NCBI RefSeq assembly: GCF_032362555.1
Contig: NC_083522.1
Span: 1,342,001 to 1,406,000 of the forward strand
Length of the DNA stretch: 64,000 nt
Direction of reading: 5' to 3'
Source of the DNA: Amyelois transitella
Lineage: Eukaryota > Arthropoda > Insecta > Lepidoptera > Pyralidae
Shown here: positions 55,501 to 64,000 of the stretch, in pieces
How the letters are laid out: the number at the start of each line of letters is the position of its first letter
How positions within the stretch are numbered: position 1 is the first letter of the stretch
Notes under the pieces: model-generated
What the model saw: the letters and a program-made list of their open reading frames with translations, nothing else
Databases searched by the model: none
Told to the model about the DNA's origin: nothing
Made by a program: the position numbers and the translations under genes

Positions 55501-58500
55501 TATGATACCAATCGGACACTATACACATTTTTTTAATGCAAAATACATACATTATGAATAATTTTTCAAATCATATTACAAATACCGGAGATATGCGGTA
55601 ACATATATAACAAAATAAAAATACAACCGAATTGAGAACTTGCATTTTTGAAATCGGTTAAAAAGAGTACATTGACTGACTGACATGACAACTCACAGCC
55701 CAGACGGCTGAATCTACAAATTTGAAATTTAGCGTGTAGGTGCCTCTCTTATGTGAATAAGAATCTTACATTACATACATACATATAATCACGTCTATAT
55801 CCCTTGCGGGGTAGACAGAGCTTACAGTCTTGTAAAGACTGATAGGCCACGTTCAGCTATTTAGGCTTTAAGATAGAATTAAGATTCAAATGGTGACAGG
55901 TTGCTAGCCCATCGCCTAAAAGAAGAATCCCAAATTTATGAGCCTACCCCTTAGTCGCCTTTTACGACATCCATGGGACAGAGATGGAGTGGTCCTATTC
56001 ATTTTTAATAAGCATCTTAGGGGATAAGAACTGAGTTTCAAAACACAGGGTTTACAATGTTACCTCCTACCGAATTCCATGTTGGGCAGCTGTTGCGTCT
56101 GATGCTGCAGCTCCTGGAACCGCTGCAGGCTCTCGTCCAGCACCTTGTGGAGCTTCCCGGTCAGGAAGTGGAATACACGCACCTAAGGTATTGATACATA
56201 CATAAAATCACGCCTCTTTCCCGGAGGGGTAGGCAGAGACTACCTCTTTCCACTTGCCACGATCTCTGCATATTTCCTTCGCTTCATCCACATTCATAAC
56301 TCTCAATAACTATAAAGGTATTGATGTATGAATTAAAATACATATACATATATACGGGACAAATTACACAGATTGAGTTAGCCTCGAAGTAAGTTCGAGA
56401 CTTGTGTTACGAGATACTAACTCAACGATACTATATTTTATAATAAATACTTATATAGATAAACATCCAAGACACAGGTCAATCAGAAAAAGTTCGTTTC
56501 TCATCATGCCCTGGCCGGGATTCGAACCCGGGAGCTCCGGTGTCAAAGACAAGCGTACTACCGTTGCGCCACAGAGGCCGTTCAATAAAACATTTCTCAA
56601 AATGTTTGCTGGAACATACATACATACATATGATCACGTCCATATCCCTAGCGGGGTAGACAGAGCCACCAGTCTTGAAAAGACTGATAGGTCACGCTCA
56701 GCTGTTTGGCTTAGTGCTAGAATTGAGATTCAAATAGTGACAGGTTGCTAGCCCATCGCCTAAAAGAGGAATCTCAAGTTGAGCCTATGCCTTAGTCTGC
56801 TGGAACAATAAAAATTTTCGCTTAAGAAATAACGACAAATAGCTGAACGTGGCCTATCAGTCTTTTCAAGACTGTTGGCTCTGAATACCCCGCAAGGGAT
56901 AAAGACGTGATTATATGTATGTATGTATGTCTCATCAAGATGATGATAACAAGGTGATTAGGAATAACGCTCAACTGTTTCAGTACTAACCTTTCTATCT
57001 AAGCTTATAGACGCCATTTTCAACCCATCGGGCGAGAAAGCCAACGCGCTTGGATACGTCTTGTTCTTTACAAAATCAAACAGATCCGTGTCAAGTTTCG
57101 AATCGAACTTGACCACTTTAGGGAACTTGTACTCGTGTTTTGGCCCAGTCCAGTATTCGACGATACCGGCCTTGTCCACAGACACAGCGGTTTCGTAGAC
57201 CTGGTTGTATTTAATTGTAGCTACGGTGCTTTGATGTAACATCTCGAATGTATGCATCGGAGTGCCTGAGACTTGTGTGCCGTCGAATATGTGGATTTTG
57301 TTGCTGTTCCTCTCTGACCTGCAATGAGGAAATGACAGGTGGATATATATGTTTGTTATTCACATGTCATAAGTATTTATAAATATATATTTTATTTTTT
57401 TTTTCAATTTATAATATAATACCATCAAGAAAATTGGTGCCTTCTGGTTCCCGGCATCAATAAAAAGCAAAAGAATTACTCCATCTCGTTTCCATAGATG
57501 TCGTGAAACACCACTAAGGGATAGGCTTATAAACTTGGGATTCTTCTTTTAGGCAACCTGCCACTATTTGGATCTTAACACTATCATTATGACAAACGGC
57601 TGAACGTGGCCTATCGGTCTTTTCAAGACTGTTGGCTCTGTCTACCCCGCAAGGGATAAAAACGTGATTATATGTATGTATGTATCATCAAGATGATGAT
57701 GACAATGTGATTAGAAAATATGAGTGCATGTATTGTACTTACACGGCCAATGCAGAGATAGGGTCTCCGGCTGAATGAACCCATTCTGTACAGTGAGGTT
57801 CAAACTCTATTGAGATCATATTGATCATGTCTGAAACAAATTCATTCCAAATAATCAAATTTTACTTTAATTAATATCAATATTGAATAATGCCGTATGG
57901 TTCCCGGCACCAATAAGAAAAAAGAATAAAGCCACTCCATCTTTTCCCCATGGATGTCGTAAAAGGCGACTAATGGTTAGGCTTGTAAACTTGGGATTCA
58001 TCTTTTAGGTGATGAGCTAGCAACCAGTCACTATTTGAATCTTAATTCTATCATCAAGCCAAATAGCTGAACATGACCTATCAGTCTTTACAAGATTCTG
58101 TCTGTATTGGTTCTGTCTACCCCGCAAGGGATATAGACGTGATTATATGTATGTACGTAGTTCAAGTTTTACTCTGTCATATTATCTTATCAATATTATA
58201 AATGTGAAAATCTGTAGGGATGTGTATTTGTAAACGGATTCTCATGAATTTTTGTATACTGGTAGGATATAACATGGAATAACATATAACTTTTATTTTG
58301 ATGGCCTTTGTGGCGCAGCGGTTGTATGCTTGTCTGTGGCACCGGAGGTGCCGGGTTCTAATCCCGGCCAGGGCATGATGAAAAAAGAACTTTTTTTCTG
58401 AAGAGTTTACGGGATCTTGGATGTTTATCTATATAAGTATTTATTATTAAATAAAGGTATTGTTGAGTTAGTATCTCGTAACACAAGTTTCGAACTTACT

Positions 58501-59913
58501 TCGAGGCAAACTCGATCCGTGTAATTTGTCCCGTATATATTTATTTATTAATTTTATTCTATATCCCAAAAACTCATACGTGAGCGTTTCCCCAGGGCGC
58601 AGCTAGTGCAATAATAAACACAACACTCACCAAAGTTCACCACATCAAACACCTTGACGGTTTTCTCTGGCGAGGCGGTACACAACAGCGTGCCGGTGCT
58701 GTTGACAGAGATATCGCTGATCGGAGCCAGGTGGCAGCGGAAGTGTTTCACAAACTCTATGCCTTCATCCTGAAATCATAATTATTTCATAATTATTTTC
58801 TTGAACAACTTATAGCTGACGCGTGTATATCACTGCATTTGTGTTTTCAAATGTTTGTCCAGATGATTTTAAAAGTGGAGCTTGGAGCATTTATGACTGT
58901 CATGCGTTAGGAGTTCCACATTTACAGGATACAGTTTGACAAAATGTTGAAGGGTGTCGGTGATTAAATCAGTAAGGTCCTGTTAAAATTTGTGATGTGC
59001 ATAGAGGTGCAGGTTACGAATTCAATTCGCACCTCAGCCATGTACCAATGACTATTTTTGATGTTTTGTACATTAGTATGAATACTACCCGATGCTCTTA
59101 CTGAGGGAAAACTTTGAGAGGAACCCTGCTCATTCAGGCTACTACGGATGTGTAACAAGAGATTAGTCAGGCCCGGGGTATGCCTTTGGCAAGGGATTAT
59201 AGATTGGGTGAATCAGATTTTTACATGAAGTAACTCTCATCTGACCAACGCAACCTTAGCAGGTAAACCTTACCTTTGTTAGATCATTGGTTACGCATCA
59301 AGTTTCTTGAATGAGCAGCACCATGAATTGATATCTAAAAGTATTTAAAAGAGTTTCACCTGTTTCTTCCAAAACTTAAGATGTCCATCTTGACTAGCAG
59401 TGATAACAAAATCGGTTTTGGTGACAGCAATGTGAGTGACCACATCCCGGTGCATATAACTGTGCTCGTATGTTTCTGATGACGGAAGATTCTCTATGTA
59501 CATAGATTCAAACTCCAACACTGAAATTGTTGTAATAAACAAATATTTGTTTAAAAAGGTAAAGGGAGGAAGAAATTTATGCAATTATATGTAGTAAGTT
59601 TAACATCATAAATATTTTAATTGTTTTCTTGGAAAAAAGCTTTACTTCCAACTTAGTAAAACTGTTGTACCTTCTTGTTTCATGTGTGTACGATAAAAAG
59701 AGGATATGAGCCAGTTTTTTTTTATTATTACCTATATGATGAAAAGCAAAACAATCTCAAGCAGAATAGTGAGCCAAAGTTATAAAATTCATTTATACCT
59801 TTCCGCTTTTTAGGTTTTGGATTTGTGGCCTCTGAAGGCATTGGTCCAATCCAACCATCGTCTTCTAGGGCATCTTCGTTGTTTTCAGCGCTGCTTCGTC
59901 TTTTCTCAGACAT
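49537..59913 (-). CDS. PPWD1: PPWD1: spliceosomal WD40-cyclophilin peptidyl-prolyl isomerase
   Basis: Eleven coding exons: 59913-59799, 59520-59360, 58769-58631, 57830-57743, 57318-56991, 56182-56064, 54912-54720, 54094-53860, 52057-51869, 50685-50534 and 49680-49537. All are GT-AG and the phases sum exactly, giving 620 residues (human 646). The N-terminus has [12 protein letters not shown] and a basic PKPKKRK (possible nuclear signal). The WD part includes [45 protein letters not shown] and [15 protein letters not shown]. The C-terminal cyclophilin has [34 protein letters not shown] (catalytic Arg in FHR), [28 protein letters not shown] and [13 protein letters not shown], so the active site is intact. 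PPWD1 is a nuclear protein found in spliceosomal C complexes that isomerises prolyl bonds. The introns are packed with SINEs; the coding sequence is undisturbed. Confidence 0.96.
50094..50478 (-). mobile_element. tRNA-related SINE, family D, near full length
   Basis: On the minus strand the head is AGCGTCGGTGGTCGAATCGG (A-box region), then GGTTCGAATCCCACC, a perfect Pol III B-box, then CATGTACCAATGACC, and the body to CTCCAGAGCGGTGAGGATGC. It is tRNA-derived. It lies in PPWD1 intron 10. Confidence 0.8.
50840..51280. promoter_or_regulatory. Inverted CCAAT boxes and a cluster of ATCGAT (DRE-like) motifs in PPWD1 intron 9
   Basis: 50868-50945 has ATTGGCTGAGC, GATTGGCCGATGG and GGCCAATAG. 51125-51275 has seven near-matches to TATCGATA (ACTATCGATTG, GATCGATAG, ATATCGACAG, GCTATCGATAGG, CCTATCGATATT, ACTATCGATAAG). 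TATCGATA is the DREF/BEAF-type core in flies. This could be an intronic regulatory block or a decayed element with internal repeats. Confidence 0.3.
51534..51785 (-). mobile_element. Helitron-like element (family B), near complete, PPWD1 intron 9
   Basis: TTAGCTGTGCCCGCGAATTT, GAAGCCCTCAAGGATGAATA, CTCATAGTTGCAGCGTGATG, CTTCAGCTTTATAATATAAG. It ends about 85 bp before cyclophilin exon 9. Confidence 0.6.
52280..52605 (-). mobile_element. LINE-tail-like repeat F
   Basis: AGAATAGAATAGATTTATTT, TGGATACAAGGTATCACTTA, AGAAGCGGCGGAAC, CATAGGACGTCAATTTACAA, CGTGGACGAATGCACATTGT. A common lepidopteran interspersed 3' UTR-like repeat; 41405-41665 is a second copy. A related AATAGAATAGAATCTG piece is at 52734. 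Confidence 0.5.
52880..53375 (+). mobile_element. Two SINE family A copies, PPWD1 intron 8
   Basis: 52880-53000 is a middle piece (AAAAGGCGACTAAGGGATAA). 53100-53375 is a near full-length copy from GTGCCGTGTAGTTTCCGGCA to GATATAGACAGG and a TATGTATGTACGCATGCAT tail. Confidence 0.75.
53384..53585. mobile_element. CTAGCTGTCCCGGC-type interspersed repeat
   Basis: ACTAGCTGTCCCGGCAAACG, GGGTAGACACCCC, CACAAAATTTCATGAGAATC, GTCAAGCCGTTTCGGAGGAG, TTATATATAAGATATA. A known type of insect Helitron/LINE-tail repeat; the class is uncertain. Confidence 0.5.
53745..53830. repeat. Foldback repeat beside the PPWD1 exon 8 donor
   Basis: The left arm CGCGAAAAACTATCGCCGTC and the right arm (reverse complement) CGCGAAAAACTATCGCTGTC pair over about 33 bp. 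The hairpin lies about 30-115 nt inside the intron after the donor at 53859. 48262-48350 is a diverged relative. Confidence 0.6.
54115..54710. repeat. SINE A pieces flanked by a duplicated 60-bp segment, PPWD1 intron 7
   Basis: 54115-54215 is a reverse tail. 54335-54380 is a + tail. 54385-54640 is a full reverse copy ending CCAAGAACCACACGGC. The segments at 54253-54330 and 54640-54705 share TGTACTTT(A/G)TTTTAT, CAAC(G/A)CGAAAGTT and TAGTCTATATCTG, so a host segment was duplicated around the SINE. Confidence 0.65.
54945..55150 (-). mobile_element. SINE family A copy, diverged
   Basis: GCGTCACGTCTTTATCCC, ACGGGGTAGACAGGGCC, GTGACAGGTCGCTAGTCCAT, AGAAGAATCCCAAGTTTATT. The head is lost. Confidence 0.65.
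55160..55770 (-). other. PPWD1 intron 6, AT-rich part
   Basis: No coding signal. 55640-55760 (ATTGACTGACTGACATGACA, CTCACAGCCCAGACGGCTGA) looks like an old repeat tail of unknown class. Confidence 0.35.
55775..56015 (-). mobile_element. SINE family A copy
   Basis: ACATACATACATATAATCAC, GCGGGGTAGACAGAGCTTAC, CATCGCCTAAAAGAAGAATC, CATCCATGGGACAGAGATGG. It is about 50 bp from PPWD1 exon 6. Confidence 0.8.
56195..56305 (-). mobile_element. LINE family C terminus
   Basis: ATACATACATAAAATCACGC, TTTCCCGGAGGGGTAGGCAG, CCACTTGCCACGATCTCTGC. Only the last 110 bp, just outside PPWD1 exon 6. Confidence 0.7.
56340..56590 (-). mobile_element. tRNA-related SINE, family E (Metulj-like)
   Basis: On the minus strand it starts GGCCTCTGTGGCGCAACGG (A-box), has GGGTTCGAATCCCGGCC (perfect B-box) and CAGGGCATGATGAG, then AGTTAGTATCTCGTAACAC and an AATTTGTCCCGTATATAT end. 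It resembles the butterfly Metulj SINEs. PPWD1 intron 5. Confidence 0.8.
56612..56938. mobile_element. Two opposed SINE family A pieces
   Basis: 56612-56805 is reverse (TACATACATACATATGATC to AGTTGAGCCTATGCC). 56825-56938 is a + tail (ATAGCTGAACGTGGCCTATC to TTATATGTATGTATGTATG). It ends 50 bp from PPWD1 exon 5. Confidence 0.75.
57435..57690 (+). mobile_element. SINE family A copy, PPWD1 intron 4
   Basis: GTGCCTTCTGGTTCCCGGCA head, CCACTAAGGGATAGGCTTAT, GGCTGAACGTGGCCTATCGG, GATAAAAACGTGATTATATG and a TATGTATGTAT tail. A short deletion lies after CTTTTAGGC. Confidence 0.8.
57890..58165 (+). mobile_element. SINE family A copy, near full length, PPWD1 intron 3
   Basis: GCCGTATGGTTCCCGGCACC head, CATGGATGTCGTAAAAGGCG, TAGCTGAACATGACCTATC, ACCCCGCAAGGGATATAGAC, GTGATTATATGTATGTACG tail. 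Confidence 0.82.
58300..58550 (+). mobile_element. tRNA-related SINE, family E (Metulj-like)
   Basis: GGCCTTTGTGGCGCAGCGG, GGGTTCTAATCCCGGCC (B-box with one change), CAGGGCATGATGAAAAAAG, GTTGAGTTAGTATCTCGTA, CCGTATATATTTATTTATT. A full-length opposite-strand partner of 56340-56590. PPWD1 intron 3. Confidence 0.82.
58950..59310 (+). mobile_element. tRNA-related SINE, family D, PPWD1 intron 2
   Basis: GTCGGTGATTAAATCAGTAA, CGAATTCAATTCGCACCTC, CATGTACCAATGACTAT, TCATTCAGGCTACTACGG, GATTGGGTGAATCAGATTTT. A diverged full-length copy. Confidence 0.65.
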
Positions 59914-60539
59914 TTTTTGGTAACTATTACGGCAAAGTTATATTGATTCACAACATAAGGATTAATAACCAAACAACCAAAACAATCTGCCTCTGAAATC
60001 AGCTGAAAAGATTGAAATGAAGAAGAAGAAACAGACGGATGAATATGAAAGATGATGTGTTTTGGTCATTGTCTGCTGTCATGTCATGTTTTATGTCATA
60101 GGTAATTGTCATTGTCAATATCACTTGCTATCAAACCAGCGAATCATTTATGAAAACTAGGGATATAGTTTTTCATTCGTTTAAAAAACCGGAGATTTGC
60201 TATGATTGGCTGTTACTTACATCGTACTTCACTGCAATTGGTCAGTATGATTCAAATTGTATACCGTAGACAAAACATTTTTGACTTTTAATTTTTGGCA
60301 TAAATATTTATCTGTAAGATAAGATATTTATAGAATTTATTTTACAAACAGACATACATACATTTTTATTAGGAGATCATTAAATCTATAAACATCCTTT
60401 TATCAAAAAATGTTAATAAAGAAAATTTGTAAAATCCCGGCCACGACATCTGAGTCACGTTTAAAAACTTTTTAAACCATGTTGTCTATGCACAAAATGT
60501 CTTTTACGAAATCGTAGTGATGGTGGCTGGCTTCCTTGT

Positions 60540-60649
60540 AAACGAAGCGTCGTAATTTGTAGTTAATTTGTTAATCTCAACACAATTTTGGTCGTTGATC
60601 GATCTCAATATTAGTGACTTAAGTGCTCAAGAAGTTTCACAACAAATCG
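60540..60649 (+). other. Possible first (5' UTR) exon of a divergent gene
   Basis: ACAACAAATCG|GTAAGT at 60649/60650 is a strong donor on the + strand in unique sequence, about 700 bp upstream of the PPWD1 start on the other strand. No coding frame or downstream exon is recognised within the window. Confidence 0.25.
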
Positions 60650-60849
60650 GTAAGTGGAAACTGTGTCATTCATTGTGAAAACGCGGGCTACCGGTATCTC
60701 TACACGTGGTTTGCTTGGTACAACGCGTACGTGTGTCTTCAATGGTGTTTTTGTATTTTTATCAACATATTTCACATAATCGTATTCTGGTTTAGTGTGA
60801 TTACCTGTATATCAATATTTTCTACCTTTATTCGACATATTTAGGTTGT

Positions 60850-61640
60850 ACACTGAACGTGGTAGATTTGACAAAAAGTCTCTTAGTAGTGACAAGCTTA
60901 TTGAGGTAATTCAATGAAAAAATATTTTGTTTTTCCCATGTAATGATAACCATTAAGTTGCTAATTATCCATAAAATAGTACTACAAGTAGCTTTAGTAG
61001 TAGGAATTGAAACAATGCGAAGGGTTGCGTGCGTCTTCTTCTAGTTTCTCTTTTTTTTCTTGTTGCATGGAGACAATGACGCATTTCTGTAAGTACTATG
61101 ACATGTTTGTGGGAAAGTTTTATGTTGAATTGGTTGTACGCATTTTAGTAATATACAAATATACATTCAATAATAATATTCCGCAAATTACATGTTCCAA
61201 CCTAACAGACTATGAAGATGAACTTTCAAAAAAATATTATTCATAAACAAATTATAAGACTCATCTTCTGCACTTTTGATTATCTAAAAAATCATAAGGT
61301 TTATATTGCCATGCCACTGTGAAAATATTGCTTTCCATTGTAAAGAATTTCAACATTCATTTCTTGTTATGTCACAACACTATACTCATTGCTTTAATAG
61401 TAGCACAAAGGTAGCAAAACTAAATAACCTATTAAAACTGCACATTTGGTTTACTATAATTACTGTGACACATTATAGTGTTAGAGATATCAGACTTAAT
61501 ATCATACCTTCCATGTTGCAATACATGCTGATCCAAAATCCTCTGTAGCCATTTACCTTCAAATTATATTTTTCATCAATGCCAGAGAAATGTGAGATCT
61601 ATGTATGAAGCTTGGCAACTCATATGTCTCATCTACTTTT
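60850..61640. other. AT-rich sequence right of PPWD1, nothing recognised
   Basis: No repeat boundary or coding signal. If the donor at 60650 is used this would be intron. Confidence 0.35.
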
Positions 61641-61644
61641 TCTA

Positions 61645-61905
61645 TGTACATACATATAATTATGTCTATATCCCTTGCGGGATAGACAGAGTCAATGGTC
61701 TTGGAAAGACTGATAGGCAACATTCAGCGGTTTGGCATAATGATAGAATTGGGTATTCAAATTTGACAGGTTGCTAGCCCATCGCCTAAAAAAAGAACCC
61801 CAAGTCTATAAGCCTATCCCTTAGTTTTCTTTGACGACATCCATGGAAAAGAGATGGAGTGGTCTTATTCTATTTGCCATGTGGTTCCTTGCACCAATAG
61901 AACTT
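61645..61905 (-). mobile_element. SINE family A copy
   Basis: TACATACATATAATTATGTC, GCGGGATAGACAGAGTC, CATCGCCTAAAAAAAGAACC, CATCCATGGAAAAGAGATGG, ATGTGGTTCCTTGCACCAAT head (inverted order at the end). Confidence 0.75.
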
Positions 61906-61929
61906 TACTACTTTTGAGAGAACTATTCT

Positions 61930-62770
61930 GTTATTTTCTTGTATCTATCTACCTTTATCTTTGGTTACCTGAAGTGATATAAAACCAGAGAAGCCAGAAA
62001 CATGCCTTGTTACTAACATACAAAGTGTATTTTCGCAAGTTGATTGGTAATAATGAACTAAAACCATTAGGGGTCTGATTTAATTGATTTGTAATCAGTT
62101 TGGATAGGTACAAAATTACTTACTGTCCATACTAAGACATGATCACATTTATTTGTTTTGCTTCAAGCACATTGTCATAGTCAGTCATGTCATGTCGAAA
62201 GAACACAGAGCATCATAAAAAACAGAAGTGACTAATATTATAACCACTTCTTAACATTCACTTGACCAACATTCTTCCTTCTGCAAAATTGTGTAAACTA
62301 ATCATTAATTATCGTGCCAATACATAATTGCTAGGTTTCTCATTGCATCAATAAAATAATCTTACTGTTTTGTAGTACATACATTTAGTCATCTCTTCAT
62401 ACTTTACGAGGTAGACAGAGGCGACATTATCAAAAAGCAGAATGGCAACATCAGCTGTATTACCCAATGATTTCCTGAAAGGAGAATCCCAAGTTTATTC
62501 CTCAATATTTTTTTATATGGAAGCTTGCACTAGATGATTGTGTACCTATTCCCTTAGTCGCCTTTTAAGACATCCGTGGGATAAGGATATGGAGTGGTCG
62601 TATTCTAAAGTGACAAAGTATGCGGCACAGTATAAAATTTATTTAAAAGAAAAAATGAATTTCACAAAACTAAAATTGTCCACTCACACATTGCCTATAA
62701 TCAACAAGTTAAATTACTACTTAATCACATTGTTTGAAATAAGTACATAATAAAATCCATAATAATTGAT
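61930..62770. repeat. AT-rich sequence with a decayed SINE A (62375-62620)
   Basis: TACATACATTTAGTCATCTC, TTTACGAGGTAGACAGAGGC, TTAGTCGCCTTTTAAGACAT, CCGTGGGATAAGGATATGG. A strongly diverged reverse copy with a large internal change. Confidence 0.5.
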
Positions 62771-64000
62771 TAAATATTTACATCTTCTGCTATCTCAAAG
62801 TCCAGTTGTCCATCGTGAGTGATAAGCCTTGTGTGCTACTGCCTATCCACTTTATAGCATTTTAAAAAGTCTTGTTTAACTTCACTCCTGTAGGAATTTT
62901 TCAGATATAAACATTGCCTTAGTCATTTATCCCTGTCGAAATTTCATTTAAATTGGACCAGTAGTAGTAAATTTTTTTTTTACAAAAAAAAATATTTTTT
63001 TTTTGTTTATCCCTAGATGTCAAACAATTGTATTTTTCCAACAGTTGGGAAAAAAAGTTAAAGTTATATTTGTGTAAATTAAACACGAGAAATAAATTAA
63101 TTTTTGTAAGTAGGTACCTGCAACTAGGTAGGTACCTACAAAAATTAATGAAATTCCCATACATTCACAAGTGAATGAACCAACTAGATTTGGTACTAAT
63201 TCACTGACATTTATCATTTATTTACATAGGGAATTTTTATACATTATTGTTATATTATATACTCGAGTAAAATTTGGAAATAAATATTTTTTTTTCTAAA
63301 AACCTCATTGTATTGGTGCCTAAGTATAGGCAGGTAGGTATACTTCGTATATGGTTTGGCTTTATAAACTTCATGTAAAAGGTAAATAATTTTACATAAA
63401 TGCATATAGTCACGTTTATATTCCTTGCGGGGTAGACAGAGTCACTGATAGGCCACACCATAGCTTGCCACGGCTTGTATTTTTGTTAAAAGTAAATTTA
63501 AACCACATTCAATTCCTGTCCTACTAATATTTTAAATGCTAAAGTTATGTAGGGATGTTTGTTTGTTACTCTTTCACGCATAATCTAAAAGTTTTGATGA
63601 AATTTAGTACAAGGGTAGTTTATAACATGTAACTTTTTATGTCGAAATTCCTAAAGTAGGGTAGTTAACCGATTCGTTGCGGATGACACGTATCCGTGCC
63701 ATCACTTTTTTTTACGTGTGGCGTTAGACACGGATGTGTGCCATTTTGAAATCGACGCTAACTCTTTCAAATTAGCTTAAAAAAAATTTTACCCAGAACC
63801 AAACTATCATCATTTTGCACGTATATTAAGCTCGTAGTATTCGTTTCTGGATATTGTAAAAAAATATATTAAATAGGGGTAACCAACCTTTTTAAAAGTT
63901 GCGTTATTTTTTATTTAACCATCATAATATGAATAATTATAAATGTATTAAACAATAAATAAAAACATTTATTAAGCAGACAACATGATCCAAAGCGTTA
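62770..64000. other. AT-rich right edge with repeat scraps
   Basis: 63405-63460 is a SINE A tail scrap (TTCCTTGCGGGGTAGACAGA). 63500-63655 has Helitron-like words (CCTACTAATATTTTAAATGC, GTTTGTTACTCTTTCACGC). At 63664 TTAACCGATTCGTTGCGGAT may be the left end of another TTAA-flanked element whose other end is outside the window. No gene is seen. Confidence 0.35.

Noticed and set aside
58300-58385. tRNA gene
   Set aside because: The A- and B-box region is tRNA-like, but it is followed by the family E SINE body and a matching copy exists at 56340-56590; the cloverleaf is not intact.

Overview
The window is nuclear DNA from a moth or butterfly (Lepidoptera); the species cannot be named from sequence alone. 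The evidence is its AT-rich intergenic DNA, its intron-exon genes with insect orthologues, a very high load of short interspersed repeats of types I recognise from moths, a BEL/Pao element, and lipase-family genes of lepidopteran type.

Host genes, left to right. (1) A small two-exon THAP-domain gene, + strand, 224-1101. (2) OST4, the tiny membrane subunit of oligosaccharyltransferase, +, 1579-1683, with a second, spliced micro-ORF whose ATG overlaps the OST4 stop. (3) A convergent, incompletely resolved aldehyde-dehydrogenase-fold gene resembling ALDH16A1, -, 2843-9557, that seems to lack the catalytic cysteine. (4) An intronless acid-lipase-type enzyme with an intact catalytic triad, +, 15451-16863. 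(5) An intronless 619-residue lipase-fold paralogue, +, 30294-32153, whose nucleophile serine is replaced by Asp and which carries an extra N-terminal repeat region; it is probably a yolk or egg-specific-protein-type lipase homologue. (6) A six-exon TGIF (achintya/vismay-type) TALE homeobox gene, +, 34807-43650, with all splice phases closing. It is followed by a 19-copy, 86-bp minisatellite made from its own last coding exon. (7) An 11-exon PPWD1 orthologue (WD40 plus cyclophilin), -, 49537-59913, with all phases closing to a 620-residue protein. The two lipase-fold genes share sequence order and probably arose by duplication. The other genes show no shared pathway and look like ordinary neighbours.

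Mobile DNA. A young, essentially whole BEL/Pao LTR retrotransposon (19544-28027, - orientation, 5-bp target duplication) sits in the tail of an older SINE between the two lipase genes. Short repeats fill introns and spacers. They are SINE family A (about 28 copies or pieces, sharing its 3' tail with a LINE also present here), two tRNA-related SINE families (D and E), Helitron-like elements ending in CTAGT, LINE 3' ends, a piggyBac-type MITE, an hAT-type MITE nested in a Helitron-like copy, foldback elements, and a 1.15-kb terminal-inverted-repeat element full of a TTTTCGTCCA motif.

The best candidates for new biology are the Ser-to-Asp lipase homologue with its N-terminal repeats, the TGIF minisatellite that reiterates a potential splice donor about twenty times after the stop codon, the OST4 overlapping micro-ORF, and the 33.1-34.3 kb TIR element. 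I saw no tRNA or rRNA gene other than tRNA-like SINE heads, and no CRISPR array.
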